The translations under genes were made by a program, and so were the position numbers. A stretch of 64,000 bases of DNA from Providencia rettgeri (lineage in GTDB: Bacteria > Pseudomonadota > Gammaproteobacteria > Enterobacterales > Enterobacteriaceae): the NCBI RefSeq assembly GCF_013255915.1, contig NZ_CP053896.1, positions 3,038,001-3,102,000 on the forward strand, given 5' to 3'. Each line of letters starts with the position of its first letter. The first letter of the stretch is position 1. This document shows positions 19,487 to 29,194 of the stretch, one piece after another. The notes under the pieces were generated by a model. The model was not told the DNA's origin. It was given only the letters and a program-made list of their open reading frames with translations, and searched no databases.

Positions 19487-20482
19487 ATGAAAAAAAATCA
19501 CTTAATCTTGAATATAAAAAGCGTTGGCCAACCATATTGGCCAACACTAAAATTAATATTAAGTTCATTAATTGTTTTTAATTTTTATTTAAATTTAGTT
19601 GATAAAAGCAAATATTCGTTGCTTATTACTGTTTTTGACTTAACATTAATTCCTATGTTTGTATTTATAGTCGCATTTATAACAAAAAATACAACATGGA
19701 AAGAGTTAAAATCTCACCTTCTTCCTGCCCTTATAATTTATTTTACGTTTCAAACAATCGACATGGTTCCACTTTACTTCACCGGTGAGTTAACTTTAAA
19801 AAAATACTTGTTTTCTCCTCAGTACGGGGTTTGGTTCTTTTTAGCAACACCTATATGGCAAGCTGTTTTTTTATTATTACCAGAGAGCTTTAAATCAAAC
19901 AAATTTAACCTATCTGCAATCTTAATTATATCACTAATAATATCCTTTATAACAAAGACTTACCTAATGCCGATTTCTAGCTTTTTTTCAATTATTTTAT
20001 ATTTCCCATTTTTTGTTATTGCTTATTTTATTCATAATCAAAATATATTTTCGTTAAGGAAAAAGCCTATTATCACTATTTTTTGTATAGCATTTTTAGC
20101 GATTACCTTTCTTAATTATCGAAACGATTTTTATGAGATAATTTTCGGTGCAATCAAGACTAATTTAATTCTCAACTCATTCATTATCTATATTTTCGAT
20201 TTTGTAATAAGCCTAATACTAGGTTCGATTATTATTTACTTTGCTTTATCAACTCAAAAATATGCAAAAATATCAAATAATGCTTTAGGTGTTTATTTAA
20301 TCCATCCAATTATTTGTTTTGTAATATTACAAATATTAAGTTTTTTAGATATAGAACTAAATTTATTATTAATAATAGCATTTACTCTATCTACAATTAC
20401 AATTGCACTTTTACTAGCATCAAACTCAATTATTCATTGGTTTATTGAACCAGTATTGAGATCTAATAAATTGAAAGAATAG
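19487..20482 (+). CDS. Membrane O-acyltransferase, acyltransferase-3 family
   Basis: This is a 331-residue polytopic membrane protein with about ten hydrophobic segments. An early DLTLIPMFVFIVAF resembles the second segment of acyltransferase-3 (OafA/WecH) proteins, and GVYLIHPIICF near residue 265 is a typical late motif; the usual N-terminal R/H signature is weak. Such enzymes move acetyl or other acyl groups onto exported sugars or glucans. It is strikingly AT-rich with runs of Ile, Leu and Phe, unlike neighbouring housekeeping genes, and lies between an orphan HicB gene and a tRNA, which suggests acquisition. The substrate is unknown. Confidence 0.75.
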   Translation: MKKNHLILNIKSVGQPYWPTLKLILSSLIVFNFYLNLVDKSKYSLLITVFDLTLIPMFVFIVAFITKNTTWKELKSHLLPALIIYFTFQTIDMVPLYFTGELTLKKYLFSPQYGVWFFLATPIWQAVFLLLPESFKSNKFNLSAILIISLIISFITKTYLMPISSFFSIILYFPFFVIAYFIHNQNIFSLRKKPIITIFCIAFLAITFLNYRNDFYEIIFGAIKTNLILNSFIIYIFDFVISLILGSIIIYFALSTQKYAKISNNALGVYLIHPIICFVILQILSFLDIELNLLLIIAFTLSTITIALLLASNSIIHWFIEPVLRSNKLKE

Positions 20483-20680
20483 CTTTATGAAGGATATGAT
20501 AGCATAGCCTCTAAATATCAAATATATTATTGATATAAACAATGAGAACGGATGTAAAGTATCAAATTTAATGACCGAACATGCCAAACAAATTGATACT
20601 GTTTTCAATGGCTGCGTCCCAAATACGTCCCATACAGTCAGTATAGGTTCCGCAGCATGCTCATAACTCATTGAAAATAT

Positions 20681-20756
20681 TGGTGGGTTGTGTGGGGATC
20701 GAACCCACGACCGAGTGATTAAGAGTCACCTACTCTGCCAACTGAGCTAACAACCC
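20681..20756 (-). tRNA. tRNA-Lys, anticodon CTT
   Basis: The 76-base cloverleaf on the minus strand has acceptor GGGTTGT/ACAACCC, a D arm GCTC/GAGT, anticodon stem GGTGA/TCACT (outer G-U) with loop CTCTTAA, T arm GTGGG-TTCGATC-CCCAC, discriminator A and encoded CCA. The anticodon CTT reads AAG. It resembles tRNA-Lys(TTT) of enterobacteria throughout, so it is the minor lysine isoacceptor. Confidence 0.93.
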
Positions 20757-21011
20757 GATACAAAATATTTAACGCCTAACAATTGCTACAGTCAATATGA
20801 TTCTGCTATTTTTATTGCCTAAGTTAATTTTAAGTTGCGAATGTAAAATTTAAGAAAACTAATGCTTGAATAAACATCACTTCGCTCCTAACAAGATAAC
20901 TTTTCCTTACTCTAATTGAGATTTGTGTCACAATATTTCACGCAAACATAACCACAAAATTAAAAAAAAGACTGTGGCTAATTATCACAAACCACTACGG
21001 ACATCTTTAGT

Positions 21012-22412
21012 ATGGAAGAAAATGCGAATTCACTATCAACACAACCCAATGCTGATCGTAATCAGCTAAAACGCAGCCTTAGTAACCGGCATATACAACT
21101 TATTGCGATTGGTGGAGCAATTGGAACAGGCTTATTTATGGGGTCTGGCAAAACCATTTCACTCGCAGGCCCATCGATTATCTTTGTGTATATGATAATT
21201 GGTTTTGTGCTATTTTTTGTGATGCGCGCAATGGGTGAACTGCTACTTTCTAATCTGAACTACAAATCATTCAGTGATTTTTCTGCTGACCTTATCGGTC
21301 CATGGGCAGGTTTTTTTGTCGGTTGGACGTACTGGTTCTGCTGGGTTATCACCGGTATTGCCGATATCATTGCCATTACATCCTATGTGAGCTTTTGGGT
21401 ACCTGATTTTCCTGAATGGGTAACCTCATTTATTTGCGTGGTCACCTTATTAACGCTTAACCTAGTTTCTGTCAGGCTTTTCGGTGAGCTCGAATTTTGG
21501 TTCGCCATGATAAAAATTGTTGCCATTGTGGCTCTCATTGCAGTAGGTGGCACATTAATTGCCATGAATTTCCAATCCCCTACGGGTCACACGGCATCTT
21601 TAAGTAACATTTGGAATGATGGCGGAATGTTCCCTATGGGGATCAGTGGTTTCTTTGCTGGCTTTCAAATTGCTATTTTTGCGTTTGTGGGAATTGAATT
21701 GGTGGGTACGGCAGCAGCAGAAACACGCGATCCAGAAAAATCTTTGCCAAAAGCTATCAACGCGATCCCTATCCGGATTATTGCATTTTATGTCTTATCT
21801 TTAATTGTCATTATGGCTGTTACACCTTGGCGAACCATATTGGCCGATAAAAGCCCATTTGTAGAGATGTTTGTCTTGATAAGCCTACCCGCAGCGGCAA
21901 GCATTGTTAACTTTGTGGTGCTAACTTCCGCAGCCTCTTCCGCAAATAGTGGTGTATTTTCCACCAGTCGAATGCTTTTTGGGCTTTCAAAAGAAGGGGA
22001 TGCGCCAAAGCAGTTCAGCCAATTATCGAAAAAAGCCGTGCCGGCTACTGGGCTAATTTTTACTTGTATCTGCCTCAGCTTTGGTATTGTTCTGATCTAT
22101 TTTATTCCTGATATTATGCATGCATTTACGCTAGTCACCACCGTGTCTGCTATTCTCTTTATGTTTATTTGGAGCATGATTTTATATAGCTATTTAAATT
22201 TCCGTAAAAAACGCCCTGAAATGCACAAAGCATCTCATTACAAAATGCCTGCTGGAATTGTGATGTCATGGCTAAGCCTCGCTTTTTTCGCTTTTATGGT
22301 CGTGCTATTGGCATTCCAGCACGATACAAGACAAGCCTTAATTGCCACACCAGTTTGGTTTATTTTACTATTCATTGGTTACCAGTTCGCTAAGCGCAGA
22401 AAGAACCAATAA
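21012..22412 (+). CDS. cycA: D-serine/D-alanine/glycine:proton symporter CycA
   Basis: CycA imports glycine, D-alanine and D-serine across the inner membrane. The 466 residues match the family (470) and the N-terminal block HIQLIAIGGAIGTGLFMGSG plus GPWAGFFVGWTYWFCWV are near-identical to E. coli CycA. Twelve membrane segments of the APC superfamily are expected. It stands alone, 255 bases from the tRNA-Lys, and ends at a terminator shared with the convergent putP. Confidence 0.95.
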   Translation: MEENANSLSTQPNADRNQLKRSLSNRHIQLIAIGGAIGTGLFMGSGKTISLAGPSIIFVYMIIGFVLFFVMRAMGELLLSNLNYKSFSDFSADLIGPWAGFFVGWTYWFCWVITGIADIIAITSYVSFWVPDFPEWVTSFICVVTLLTLNLVSVRLFGELEFWFAMIKIVAIVALIAVGGTLIAMNFQSPTGHTASLSNIWNDGGMFPMGISGFFAGFQIAIFAFVGIELVGTAAAETRDPEKSLPKAINAIPIRIIAFYVLSLIVIMAVTPWRTILADKSPFVEMFVLISLPAAASIVNFVVLTSAASSANSGVFSTSRMLFGLSKEGDAPKQFSQLSKKAVPATGLIFTCICLSFGIVLIYFIPDIMHAFTLVTTVSAILFMFIWSMILYSYLNFRKKRPEMHKASHYKMPAGIVMSWLSLAFFAFMVVLLAFQHDTRQALIATPVWFILLFIGYQFAKRRKNQ

Positions 22413-22430
22413 TGATGAATAATAAATAGC

Positions 22431-22468
22431 AAAAAGGCCGAATAACAGTATCGTTACTCGGCCTTTTT
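22431..22468. terminator. Bidirectional terminator between cycA and putP
   Basis: AAAAAGGCCGA and TCGGCCTTTTT frame a long hairpin (AGGCCGAATAAC, loop, GTTACTCGGCCT with one mismatch zone). A-run on one side and T-run on the other make it work for both convergent genes. Confidence 0.85.
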
Positions 22469-22487
22469 CGTTTATAAACTTGCTCGA

Positions 22488-23972
22488 TTAGCTTGCTTTA
22501 TATTCTGCCTCAGCCTCATCAAAACGAGCTTGAGCTGCTGCACTTGGTGCTTTAGTCATTAAACTCACAACAACAATAGCGATTGTTGCTAATAAGAAAC
22601 CTGGGATGATTTCATACAAATCAAACCATTTGTATTTTATCCAAACTAATACTGTCACAGCACCGACTATCATTCCTGCAAGTGCACCTGTACGCGTCAT
22701 TCGTTTCCACATTACAGAAATTAAAACAACAGGACCAAATGCAGCGCCAAAACCCGCCCATGCATTACTCACTAAAGCCAAAACTTTATTATTTGGGTCA
22801 CGAGCAATGTAAATGGCAATTGCAGCGACCAATAACACCATAAAACGCCCTACCCAAACTAACTCTTTTTGGCTGGCACTTTTACGGATAAAAGGCTTAT
22901 ATAAATCTTCCGTTAGCGCACTCGCACAAACTAGTAATTGGCAACTTAGCGTACTCATTACCGCTGCTAATATAGCTGACAATAAAATACCGGCGATCCA
23001 TGGATTAAACAAAATTCCCGTTAGTTCCATGAATATACGCTCATTATTTTGCATTACCGAACCCGCTAAAGCCGGGTTATTTTCAAAATAAGCGATACCA
23101 AAGAAACCGACCGCAATCGTTCCGCCTAAACATAACACCATCCATGTCATACTAATACGTCGAGCAGAACGAATAGTACGAGCAGAGTCCGCCGCCATAA
23201 AACGCGCTAAGATATGGGGTTGACCAAAATAGCCTAATCCCCAACCTAATAATGACAGAATTGCGATGATATTCATGTCTTTAAACATATCAAGATATTC
23301 AGGATTCTTAGCCTTGATCACTTCAATAGAGGTATCTATTCCCCCTAAAGAAAGGATTACAACAATAGGTGTAAGAATCAATGCGAAGATCATTAATGAA
23401 GCTTGAACAGTATCGGTCCAACTTACGGCTAAAAAGCCACCTAAAAAGGTGTAAGCAATTGTCGCTAATGCCCCTAACCACATCGCTTTCTCATAACTCA
23501 TATTAAATGTGCTTTCAAATAACAAACCACCAGCGACCACACCTGAAGCACAATAAATCGTAAAGAAAACTAAAATCACAACAGCAGAAATAATACGTAA
23601 AATCTTACTGTTATCTTCAAAACGGCTAGTAAAGTAGTCTGGCAATGTTAACGCATTATTATTTTTTTCTGTTTGGACACGTAAACGCCCAGCAACAAAT
23701 AACCAGTTAAGATATGCACCGAGACTCAAACCGATAGCAATCCAACTTTCAGAAATCCCGGCCAAGAAAATCGCACCTGGCAACCCCATGAGTAACCAAC
23801 CGCTCATATCTGAAGCACCAGCAGACAATGCAGTTACAACACTGCCTAAACTTCTTCCACCCAGAATATAATCGTCAAAGTTTTTCGTTGAGCGATAGGC
23901 CATATAGCCAATTAATAACATGCCAGTAATGTATACGACGAACATAATGATCATCGGAGTGCTTACAGTCAT
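22488..23972 (-). CDS. putP: Sodium/proline symporter PutP
   Basis: PutP imports proline with Na+. It has 494 residues (E. coli 502) of the solute:sodium symporter family with about 13 membrane segments. STKNFDDYILGGRSLG, ALSAGASDMSGWLLMGLPGA and GWGLGYFGQPHILARFMAA are diagnostic. GGAG lies eight bases before the ATG. It is divergent from putA across a 499-base region with PutA-type operators, so import and breakdown of proline are controlled together. Confidence 0.96.
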   Translation of the reverse strand: MTVSTPMIIMFVVYITGMLLIGYMAYRSTKNFDDYILGGRSLGSVVTALSAGASDMSGWLLMGLPGAIFLAGISESWIAIGLSLGAYLNWLFVAGRLRVQTEKNNNALTLPDYFTSRFEDNSKILRIISAVVILVFFTIYCASGVVAGGLLFESTFNMSYEKAMWLGALATIAYTFLGGFLAVSWTDTVQASLMIFALILTPIVVILSLGGIDTSIEVIKAKNPEYLDMFKDMNIIAILSLLGWGLGYFGQPHILARFMAADSARTIRSARRISMTWMVLCLGGTIAVGFFGIAYFENNPALAGSVMQNNERIFMELTGILFNPWIAGILLSAILAAVMSTLSCQLLVCASALTEDLYKPFIRKSASQKELVWVGRFMVLLVAAIAIYIARDPNNKVLALVSNAWAGFGAAFGPVVLISVMWKRMTRTGALAGMIVGAVTVLVWIKYKWFDLYEIIPGFLLATIAIVVVSLMTKAPSAAAQARFDEAEAEYKAS

Positions 23973-24471
23973 CCTGTTTTCTCCATTGAGTAGCTTTAAA
24001 ATTGTTAGTTATCTTTATAAGTTTCCGTTGATAACTTGTAACTTCATAGTGTTGCACTTTATTGCACATATTTAATTTATCTGTGCGAACACCAAATAGG
24101 TTGTGATTGTTTGTGTTGCACTAACTTAATATCTTAGCTGCCCCATCCTAGACAGAGTCGTATTAAATTAACAAGAAATTAACTATTTTTTATTGCATAA
24201 ATAGAATCCATATCACAAATGTTAAAATTTAAACTTAAATTCACAATCGAATGTTTAACTATTCCACCTAAAACAAAATAAATATAACCACATGTAAAAT
24301 ATAATAAATAAATCAAAAATGATTTACTTGAAAATATTAAAACTTAAAAAACCCGATATGTTTCACATTTTCTTCAGAAATCACGCTTAACAATGTTGCA
24401 CAAAGTTGCAACATTAAGATAATGTGGTGTAACTTTTTGATTAAAATGACTCGTGACCTAGAGGAATTAAG
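23973..24471. promoter_or_regulatory. put divergent control region with GTTGCA operators
   Basis: GTTGCA, the hexamer recognised by the PutA ribbon-helix-helix domain in E. coli, occurs on the plus strand at 24051, 24115, 24395 and 24405, and on the minus strand at 24407-24412, where the last two make the palindrome GTTGCAAC. One cluster is by putP, the other 60-75 bases before putA. Without proline PutA should bind here and repress both genes. Confidence 0.75.
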
Positions 24472-27400
24472 ATGAGTAGCACAACAACTATGGGTGTGAG
24501 ACTTGATGAAGCAACTCGTGAACGCATTAAAAATGCCGCTCAGCGTCTTGACCGCACATCACACTGGCTTATCAAACAAGCTATTTATAATTACCTAGAA
24601 CAACTCGATAATGGCCAAGCCTTTCCAGAGCTCGCACCGGGTATCGATGTAAAAGAAAATCAAACTTCTGATGAAGACACCACCGTTGAATCTAACTATC
24701 AACCATTCTTAGATTTCGCAGAGCACATTTTACCACAATCTGTAAAACGCTCTGCAATTACTTCTGCTTACCGAATTCCTGAAACACAAGCCGTGCCAAT
24801 GTTGTTACAACAAGCACAGCTCCCTACAGAACAAGCTGAAGCTGCTCATAAGTTAGCTTATTCAATCGCTGAAAAACTGCGTAATCAAAAAAATGGCATC
24901 GGTCGGTCGGGTTTAGTTCAAGGCCTACTTCAAGAGTTTTCACTTTCATCTCAGGAAGGTGTCGCATTAATGTGTCTCGCAGAGGCCTTATTACGTATTC
25001 CTGATAAAGCAACTCGTGATGCACTTATCCGTGACAAAATCAGCAATGGAAACTGGCAATCACACCTCGGCCAAAGTAGCTCAATGTTTGTTAATGCTGC
25101 AACTTGGGGTCTGCTATTTACGGGGAAATTAGTTTCTACGCATAATGAAGCTAAACTCTCAACCTCACTTAATCGCATCATTAGTAAAAGTGGTGAACCA
25201 CTGGTGCGTAAAGGTGTTGATATGGCGATGCGCCTTATGGGAGAGCAATTTGTTACTGGCGAAACTATCTCCCAAGCACTCGCTAACGCGCGAAAGCTCG
25301 AAGATAAAGGCTTCCGCTATTCCTACGACATGCTGGGCGAAGCCGCATTAACGGAAAAAGATGCACAAGATTACATGGTGTCTTACCAACAAGCTATCCA
25401 CGCGATTGGTAAAGCATCAAATGGCCGCGGCATTTATGAAGGCCCTGGTATTTCAATTAAGCTATCTGCATTACATCCACGTTATAGTCGCGCACAATAC
25501 TCTCGCGTGATGGAAGAACTTTATCCACGCCTATTATCCCTCGTATTACAAGCGCACCAATACGATGTAGGGATTAATATTGACGCAGAAGAAGCCGACC
25601 GCTTAGAAATCTCTTTAGATTTGCTAGAAAAACTCTGTTTTGAGCCACAACTCGCGGGTTGGAATGGGATTGGCTTTGTAATTCAGGCCTATCAAAAACG
25701 CTGCCCATTTGTGATTGACTCAATCATAAATTTAGCTGAACGCAGCCAACGTCGCTTAATGATCCGCCTAGTAAAAGGTGCTTATTGGGACAGTGAAATC
25801 AAGCGCGCACAAATGGATGGGCTAGAAGGTTATCCTGTTTATACGCGTAAGGTGTATACTGACGTTTCTTATATTGCTTGTGCACGAAAACTGTTGTCGG
25901 TTCCCAATTTAATTTACCCGCAGTTTGCAACACATAATGCACATACTCTCTCTGCTATCTACCAAATTGCAGGTAAAAACTACTACCCTGGTCAATACGA
26001 ATTCCAATGCCTACATGGAATGGGTGAGCCACTTTATGAACAAGTGGTTGGTAAGGTTGCTGATGGCAAACTAAACCGCCCTTGCCGTATTTATGCACCA
26101 GTCGGTACTCACGAGACGCTACTTGCCTACTTGGTGCGTCGATTGTTAGAAAATGGCGCAAATACTTCATTTGTAAACCGTATCGCTGATGCCACTATTC
26201 CTCTAGATGAATTAGTTGCCGATCCAGTTAAAGATGTTTTAGAACTGTCTAAAACTGAAGGACAAATTGGCTTACCGCATCCAAAAATTCCGTTACCACG
26301 TGATTTATATGGGCAAGAGCGTGTGAATTCGATGGGGCTTGACCTATCAAACGAGCATCGACTGGCTTCGCTATCAAGTGCCCTACTGAGTGCGGCTATG
26401 CAGCAAAAAATGGCAGAACCACTGTTAGGGGGCGACTTCCAAGCTTCGCAAGCATTGCCCGATGCAACACCAATTATTAACCCTGCCTGCCACAAAGATA
26501 TTGTCGGCCACGTTCGTGAAACAACAGAACAAGAAGCTGAACATGCATTAAATACCGCTAACGATGCGGGTACTATCTGGTTCGCAACACCTCCTTCTGA
26601 ACGAGCGGCCATCTTATTACGAGCCGCTGACCTCATGGAGCAACAGTTACAGCCACTGTTAGATATTTTAGTGCGTGAAGCAGGTAAAACTTACAACAAT
26701 GCGATTGCGGAAGTTAGGGAAGCGGTAGATTTTCTTAATTACTATGCAACCCAAGTCAAGAATGATTTTGATAACAACACACACCGTCCTTTAGGGCCTG
26801 TGGTCTGTATTAGTCCGTGGAACTTCCCGTTAGCAATATTTTCAGGCCAAATTGCTGCGGCTCTCGCAGCAGGTAACACCGTACTCGCGAAACCAGCTGA
26901 ACAAACACCATTAATCGGCGCTATCGCGGTATCTATTTTGCATCAAGCGGGTATTCCTCGCGATGTACTGCAATTTTTACCGGGTAAAGGTGAAACCATT
27001 GGCGCTCAACTCGTTGGTGATACTCGTGTTCGCGGGGTCATGTTTACAGGGTCAACAGAAGTCGCAGGGTTACTTCAACGTAATATTGCAGGGCGCTTAG
27101 ATGCACAAGGACGGCCTACCCCGCTGATTGCAGAAACCGGCGGATTAAATGCAATGATAGTTGATTCTTCTGCACTCACAGAACAAGTAGTCACTGATGT
27201 CGTCGCATCTGCTTTTGATAGTGCGGGTCAACGTTGTTCGGCCCTGCGCATTTTATGTATCCAAGAGGATGTCGCAGATAGAACGATTCGTATGTTAAAA
27301 GGCGCAATGGAAGAGTGCCGTATGGGGAACCCTGAGCATTTATCAACCGATATAGGCCCTGTGATTGACCATGAAGCAAAAGAGAATATCGATCAACATA

Positions 27401-28455
27401 TTCAAAAAATGCGCAGCAAAGGGAAATCGGTCTTCCAAGCAGCATTTGAGAACCATGATGATCAGCAAGAGCAACAGGAAGGAACCTATGTTAAGCCAAC
27501 ATTAATAGAACTTGATGATGTTAGTGAGCTGAAAAAAGAGATCTTTGGTCCTGTTCTGCACGTTGTACGTTTTAAACGAGATGAGTTAGAAGCACTTGTT
27601 GAACAAATTAATGCAGCCGGTTATGGACTGACACTTGGTGTTCACACTCGTATCGATGAAACTATCAACCAAGTTGTTTCAAAAGCTAAAGTTGGCAATC
27701 TGTACGTAAACCGCAATATGGTTGGTGCCGTTGTTGGGGTGCAACCTTTTGGTGGTGAAGGTTTATCTGGAACTGGGCCTAAAGCAGGTGGGCCATTATA
27801 CCTTTACCGTTTATTAAGCGAACGTCCAGATAACGCAGTTTCAAATACCTTAGAGCGACAAGATAGCCATTTACCCATGGATGCCAGTGCTAAAACTGTT
27901 TTACTTGAACCATTTGAAGCACTTACACAATGGTCTGAAAAACAAAACTCGGTTATTTCGCCTTCCGTGATTGAGCTATTTACACGCCATAGTCAAACAG
28001 GAACCACCCGTGTATTACCGGGCCCAACAGGAGAAAGAAATACCTATACCTTGCGCCCGCGTGGTTTGATTTTATGCCTTAGCGATAATGAACAAGATTG
28101 CTTAACCCAGCTAACAGCTGTACTTTCTGCGGGTTGTCAGGTGTTATGGCCAGATAGTGAGCTCCATCAGAAGCTGTTTAAGTCACTACCTGAAAAAGTG
28201 AGAAAAACCATATCGATAACTAAAAACTGGATAGAATCGAAAGAGCCAATCGAAGGGGTTATTTATCATGGTGACAGCGATCAGTTAAAAGAAGTTTGCG
28301 CAGTGGTTGCACAACGTAAAGGGCCAATTATTTCAGTTCAAGGCTTTGAACGTGGTGAAACTAACCTGATGACTGAACGCCTACTTCATGAACGTTCATT
28401 GAGTGTCAATACCGCTGCAGCAGGTGGTAATGCTAGCTTAATGACGATTGGGTAA
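24472..28455 (+). CDS. putA: Bifunctional proline dehydrogenase / P5C dehydrogenase and repressor PutA
   Basis: PutA oxidises proline to glutamate in two steps: FAD-linked proline dehydrogenase, then NAD-linked pyrroline-5-carboxylate dehydrogenase. The 1327 residues match the long, trifunctional class (E. coli 1320). Residues 1-48 form the ribbon-helix-helix DNA-binding domain (TMGVRLDEATRERIKNAA). The proline dehydrogenase barrel spans ~260-570. The aldehyde dehydrogenase domain spans ~650-1130, with catalytic Cys in SAGQRCSALR and Glu in AETGGLNA; a C-terminal domain follows. When proline is scarce it represses putP and itself. Confidence 0.97.
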   Translation: MSSTTTMGVRLDEATRERIKNAAQRLDRTSHWLIKQAIYNYLEQLDNGQAFPELAPGIDVKENQTSDEDTTVESNYQPFLDFAEHILPQSVKRSAITSAYRIPETQAVPMLLQQAQLPTEQAEAAHKLAYSIAEKLRNQKNGIGRSGLVQGLLQEFSLSSQEGVALMCLAEALLRIPDKATRDALIRDKISNGNWQSHLGQSSSMFVNAATWGLLFTGKLVSTHNEAKLSTSLNRIISKSGEPLVRKGVDMAMRLMGEQFVTGETISQALANARKLEDKGFRYSYDMLGEAALTEKDAQDYMVSYQQAIHAIGKASNGRGIYEGPGISIKLSALHPRYSRAQYSRVMEELYPRLLSLVLQAHQYDVGINIDAEEADRLEISLDLLEKLCFEPQLAGWNGIGFVIQAYQKRCPFVIDSIINLAERSQRRLMIRLVKGAYWDSEIKRAQMDGLEGYPVYTRKVYTDVSYIACARKLLSVPNLIYPQFATHNAHTLSAIYQIAGKNYYPGQYEFQCLHGMGEPLYEQVVGKVADGKLNRPCRIYAPVGTHETLLAYLVRRLLENGANTSFVNRIADATIPLDELVADPVKDVLELSKTEGQIGLPHPKIPLPRDLYGQERVNSMGLDLSNEHRLASLSSALLSAAMQQKMAEPLLGGDFQASQALPDATPIINPACHKDIVGHVRETTEQEAEHALNTANDAGTIWFATPPSERAAILLRAADLMEQQLQPLLDILVREAGKTYNNAIAEVREAVDFLNYYATQVKNDFDNNTHRPLGPVVCISPWNFPLAIFSGQIAAALAAGNTVLAKPAEQTPLIGAIAVSILHQAGIPRDVLQFLPGKGETIGAQLVGDTRVRGVMFTGSTEVAGLLQRNIAGRLDAQGRPTPLIAETGGLNAMIVDSSALTEQVVTDVVASAFDSAGQRCSALRILCIQEDVADRTIRMLKGAMEECRMGNPEHLSTDIGPVIDHEAKENIDQHIQKMRSKGKSVFQAAFENHDDQQEQQEGTYVKPTLIELDDVSELKKEIFGPVLHVVRFKRDELEALVEQINAAGYGLTLGVHTRIDETINQVVSKAKVGNLYVNRNMVGAVVGVQPFGGEGLSGTGPKAGGPLYLYRLLSERPDNAVSNTLERQDSHLPMDASAKTVLLEPFEALTQWSEKQNSVISPSVIELFTRHSQTGTTRVLPGPTGERNTYTLRPRGLILCLSDNEQDCLTQLTAVLSAGCQVLWPDSELHQKLFKSLPEKVRKTISITKNWIESKEPIEGVIYHGDSDQLKEVCAVVAQRKGPIISVQGFERGETNLMTERLLHERSLSVNTAAAGGNASLMTIG

Positions 28456-28463
28456 TAAGTAAA

Positions 28464-28498
28464 AGGCCTGGCTTCGTTATCTACGAAGGCCAGGCCAT
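28464..28498. terminator. Hairpin after putA
   Basis: GGCCTGGCTTCGT and ACGAAGGCCAGGCC form a long GC-rich stem (one bulge) starting nine bases after the putA stop. There is no T-run, so termination may depend on other factors. Confidence 0.55.
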
Positions 28499-28601
28499 AC
28501 ATGATTACATATTTATTTAAAAATACACTTATCTCATAAGAATAACCGTCAGTGTTCCTATCAGATAAGTGCTATCCCAAAGAGCTGCCCGCTAAAAACA
28601 T

Positions 28602-28623
28602 AAAAGGTGCCCACGGGGACACC
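28602..28623 (-). terminator. Terminator after fliZ
   Basis: On the minus strand GGTGTCC, loop, GGGCACC is followed by TTTT, about 50 bases after the fliZ stop. A separate perfect 9-bp inverted repeat, CACTTATCT/AGATAAGTG, lies at 28526-28571. Confidence 0.6.
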
Positions 28624-28675
28624 ATTACTTAAAAACAACAAAGAAAATAGCAATGCTTATTTTCAATATGTTATT

Positions 28676-29194
28676 CTAATTATTGCATTTTTCTGATTCC
28701 CAGAATAAATATTGTTCATATTTACGTAATGCAATATTGTAATTACTAAATGCAGAATCTGTCATTTTTTCACTCAACTCTTCTTGAACTTTACTCGCAG
28801 TAAATTCTTTCATAGAAAAATTAGAGGAAGATAACAATTCATCTAAACGGCGTAAGCGAACAACATATTCACGAACCGTACTGTGGCTCATCTCAGTCTG
28901 TAAGAATAAATACTGTTTAAATGACATAATATCAAAATAATCAGTATTACTATTGCAATAAATTTCACTACAAAAACGACAAAGTGCAGTAAATTTATCT
29001 TGCAGCTCCCCCCAAGTGCCTTCATCAACCAATTCAGTCATGTCAGCGATAGCTTCTTTATTTAAGATGTCATCGTTGAAAACTAAAGAGATGCGATCAA
29101 GGGTTTTGTGACAGTGTGCACAATGAGTTTGGCTGTGTTTAAAATCTTTGATGTAACGACTCAGAGGCCGTTTCTTTACAATAGAAGCAGACAT
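28676..29194 (-). CDS. fliZ: Flagellar regulator FliZ, stand-alone copy
   Basis: FliZ is a DNA-binding regulator related to the core-binding domain of tyrosine recombinases; in E. coli it represses RpoS promoters and in Salmonella it raises FlhD4C2 activity. The 172 residues match FliZ (183) closely: RPLSRYIKDFKHSQTHCAHC at ~9-28, FKQYLFLQTEMSHSTVREYV and SNYNIALRKYEQYL. Cysteine pairs (CAHC, CRFC) may bind metal. In E. coli fliZ directly follows fliA. Here no flagellar gene adjoins it: putA is convergent and a 1-kb gene-free region lies upstream. It is either the moved gene or a second copy. Confidence 0.9.
   Translation of the reverse strand: MSASIVKKRPLSRYIKDFKHSQTHCAHCHKTLDRISLVFNDDILNKEAIADMTELVDEGTWGELQDKFTALCRFCSEIYCNSNTDYFDIMSFKQYLFLQTEMSHSTVREYVVRLRRLDELLSSSNFSMKEFTASKVQEELSEKMTDSAFSNYNIALRKYEQYLFWESEKCNN

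Noticed and set aside
20426..20671. 81-codon minus-strand ORF overlapping the acyltransferase end
   Set aside because: Overlaps a better supported gene, has no good ribosome site, and shows no known domain.
25955..27445. Minus-strand ORFs within putA
   Set aside because: Shadows of the strongly conserved putA frame.
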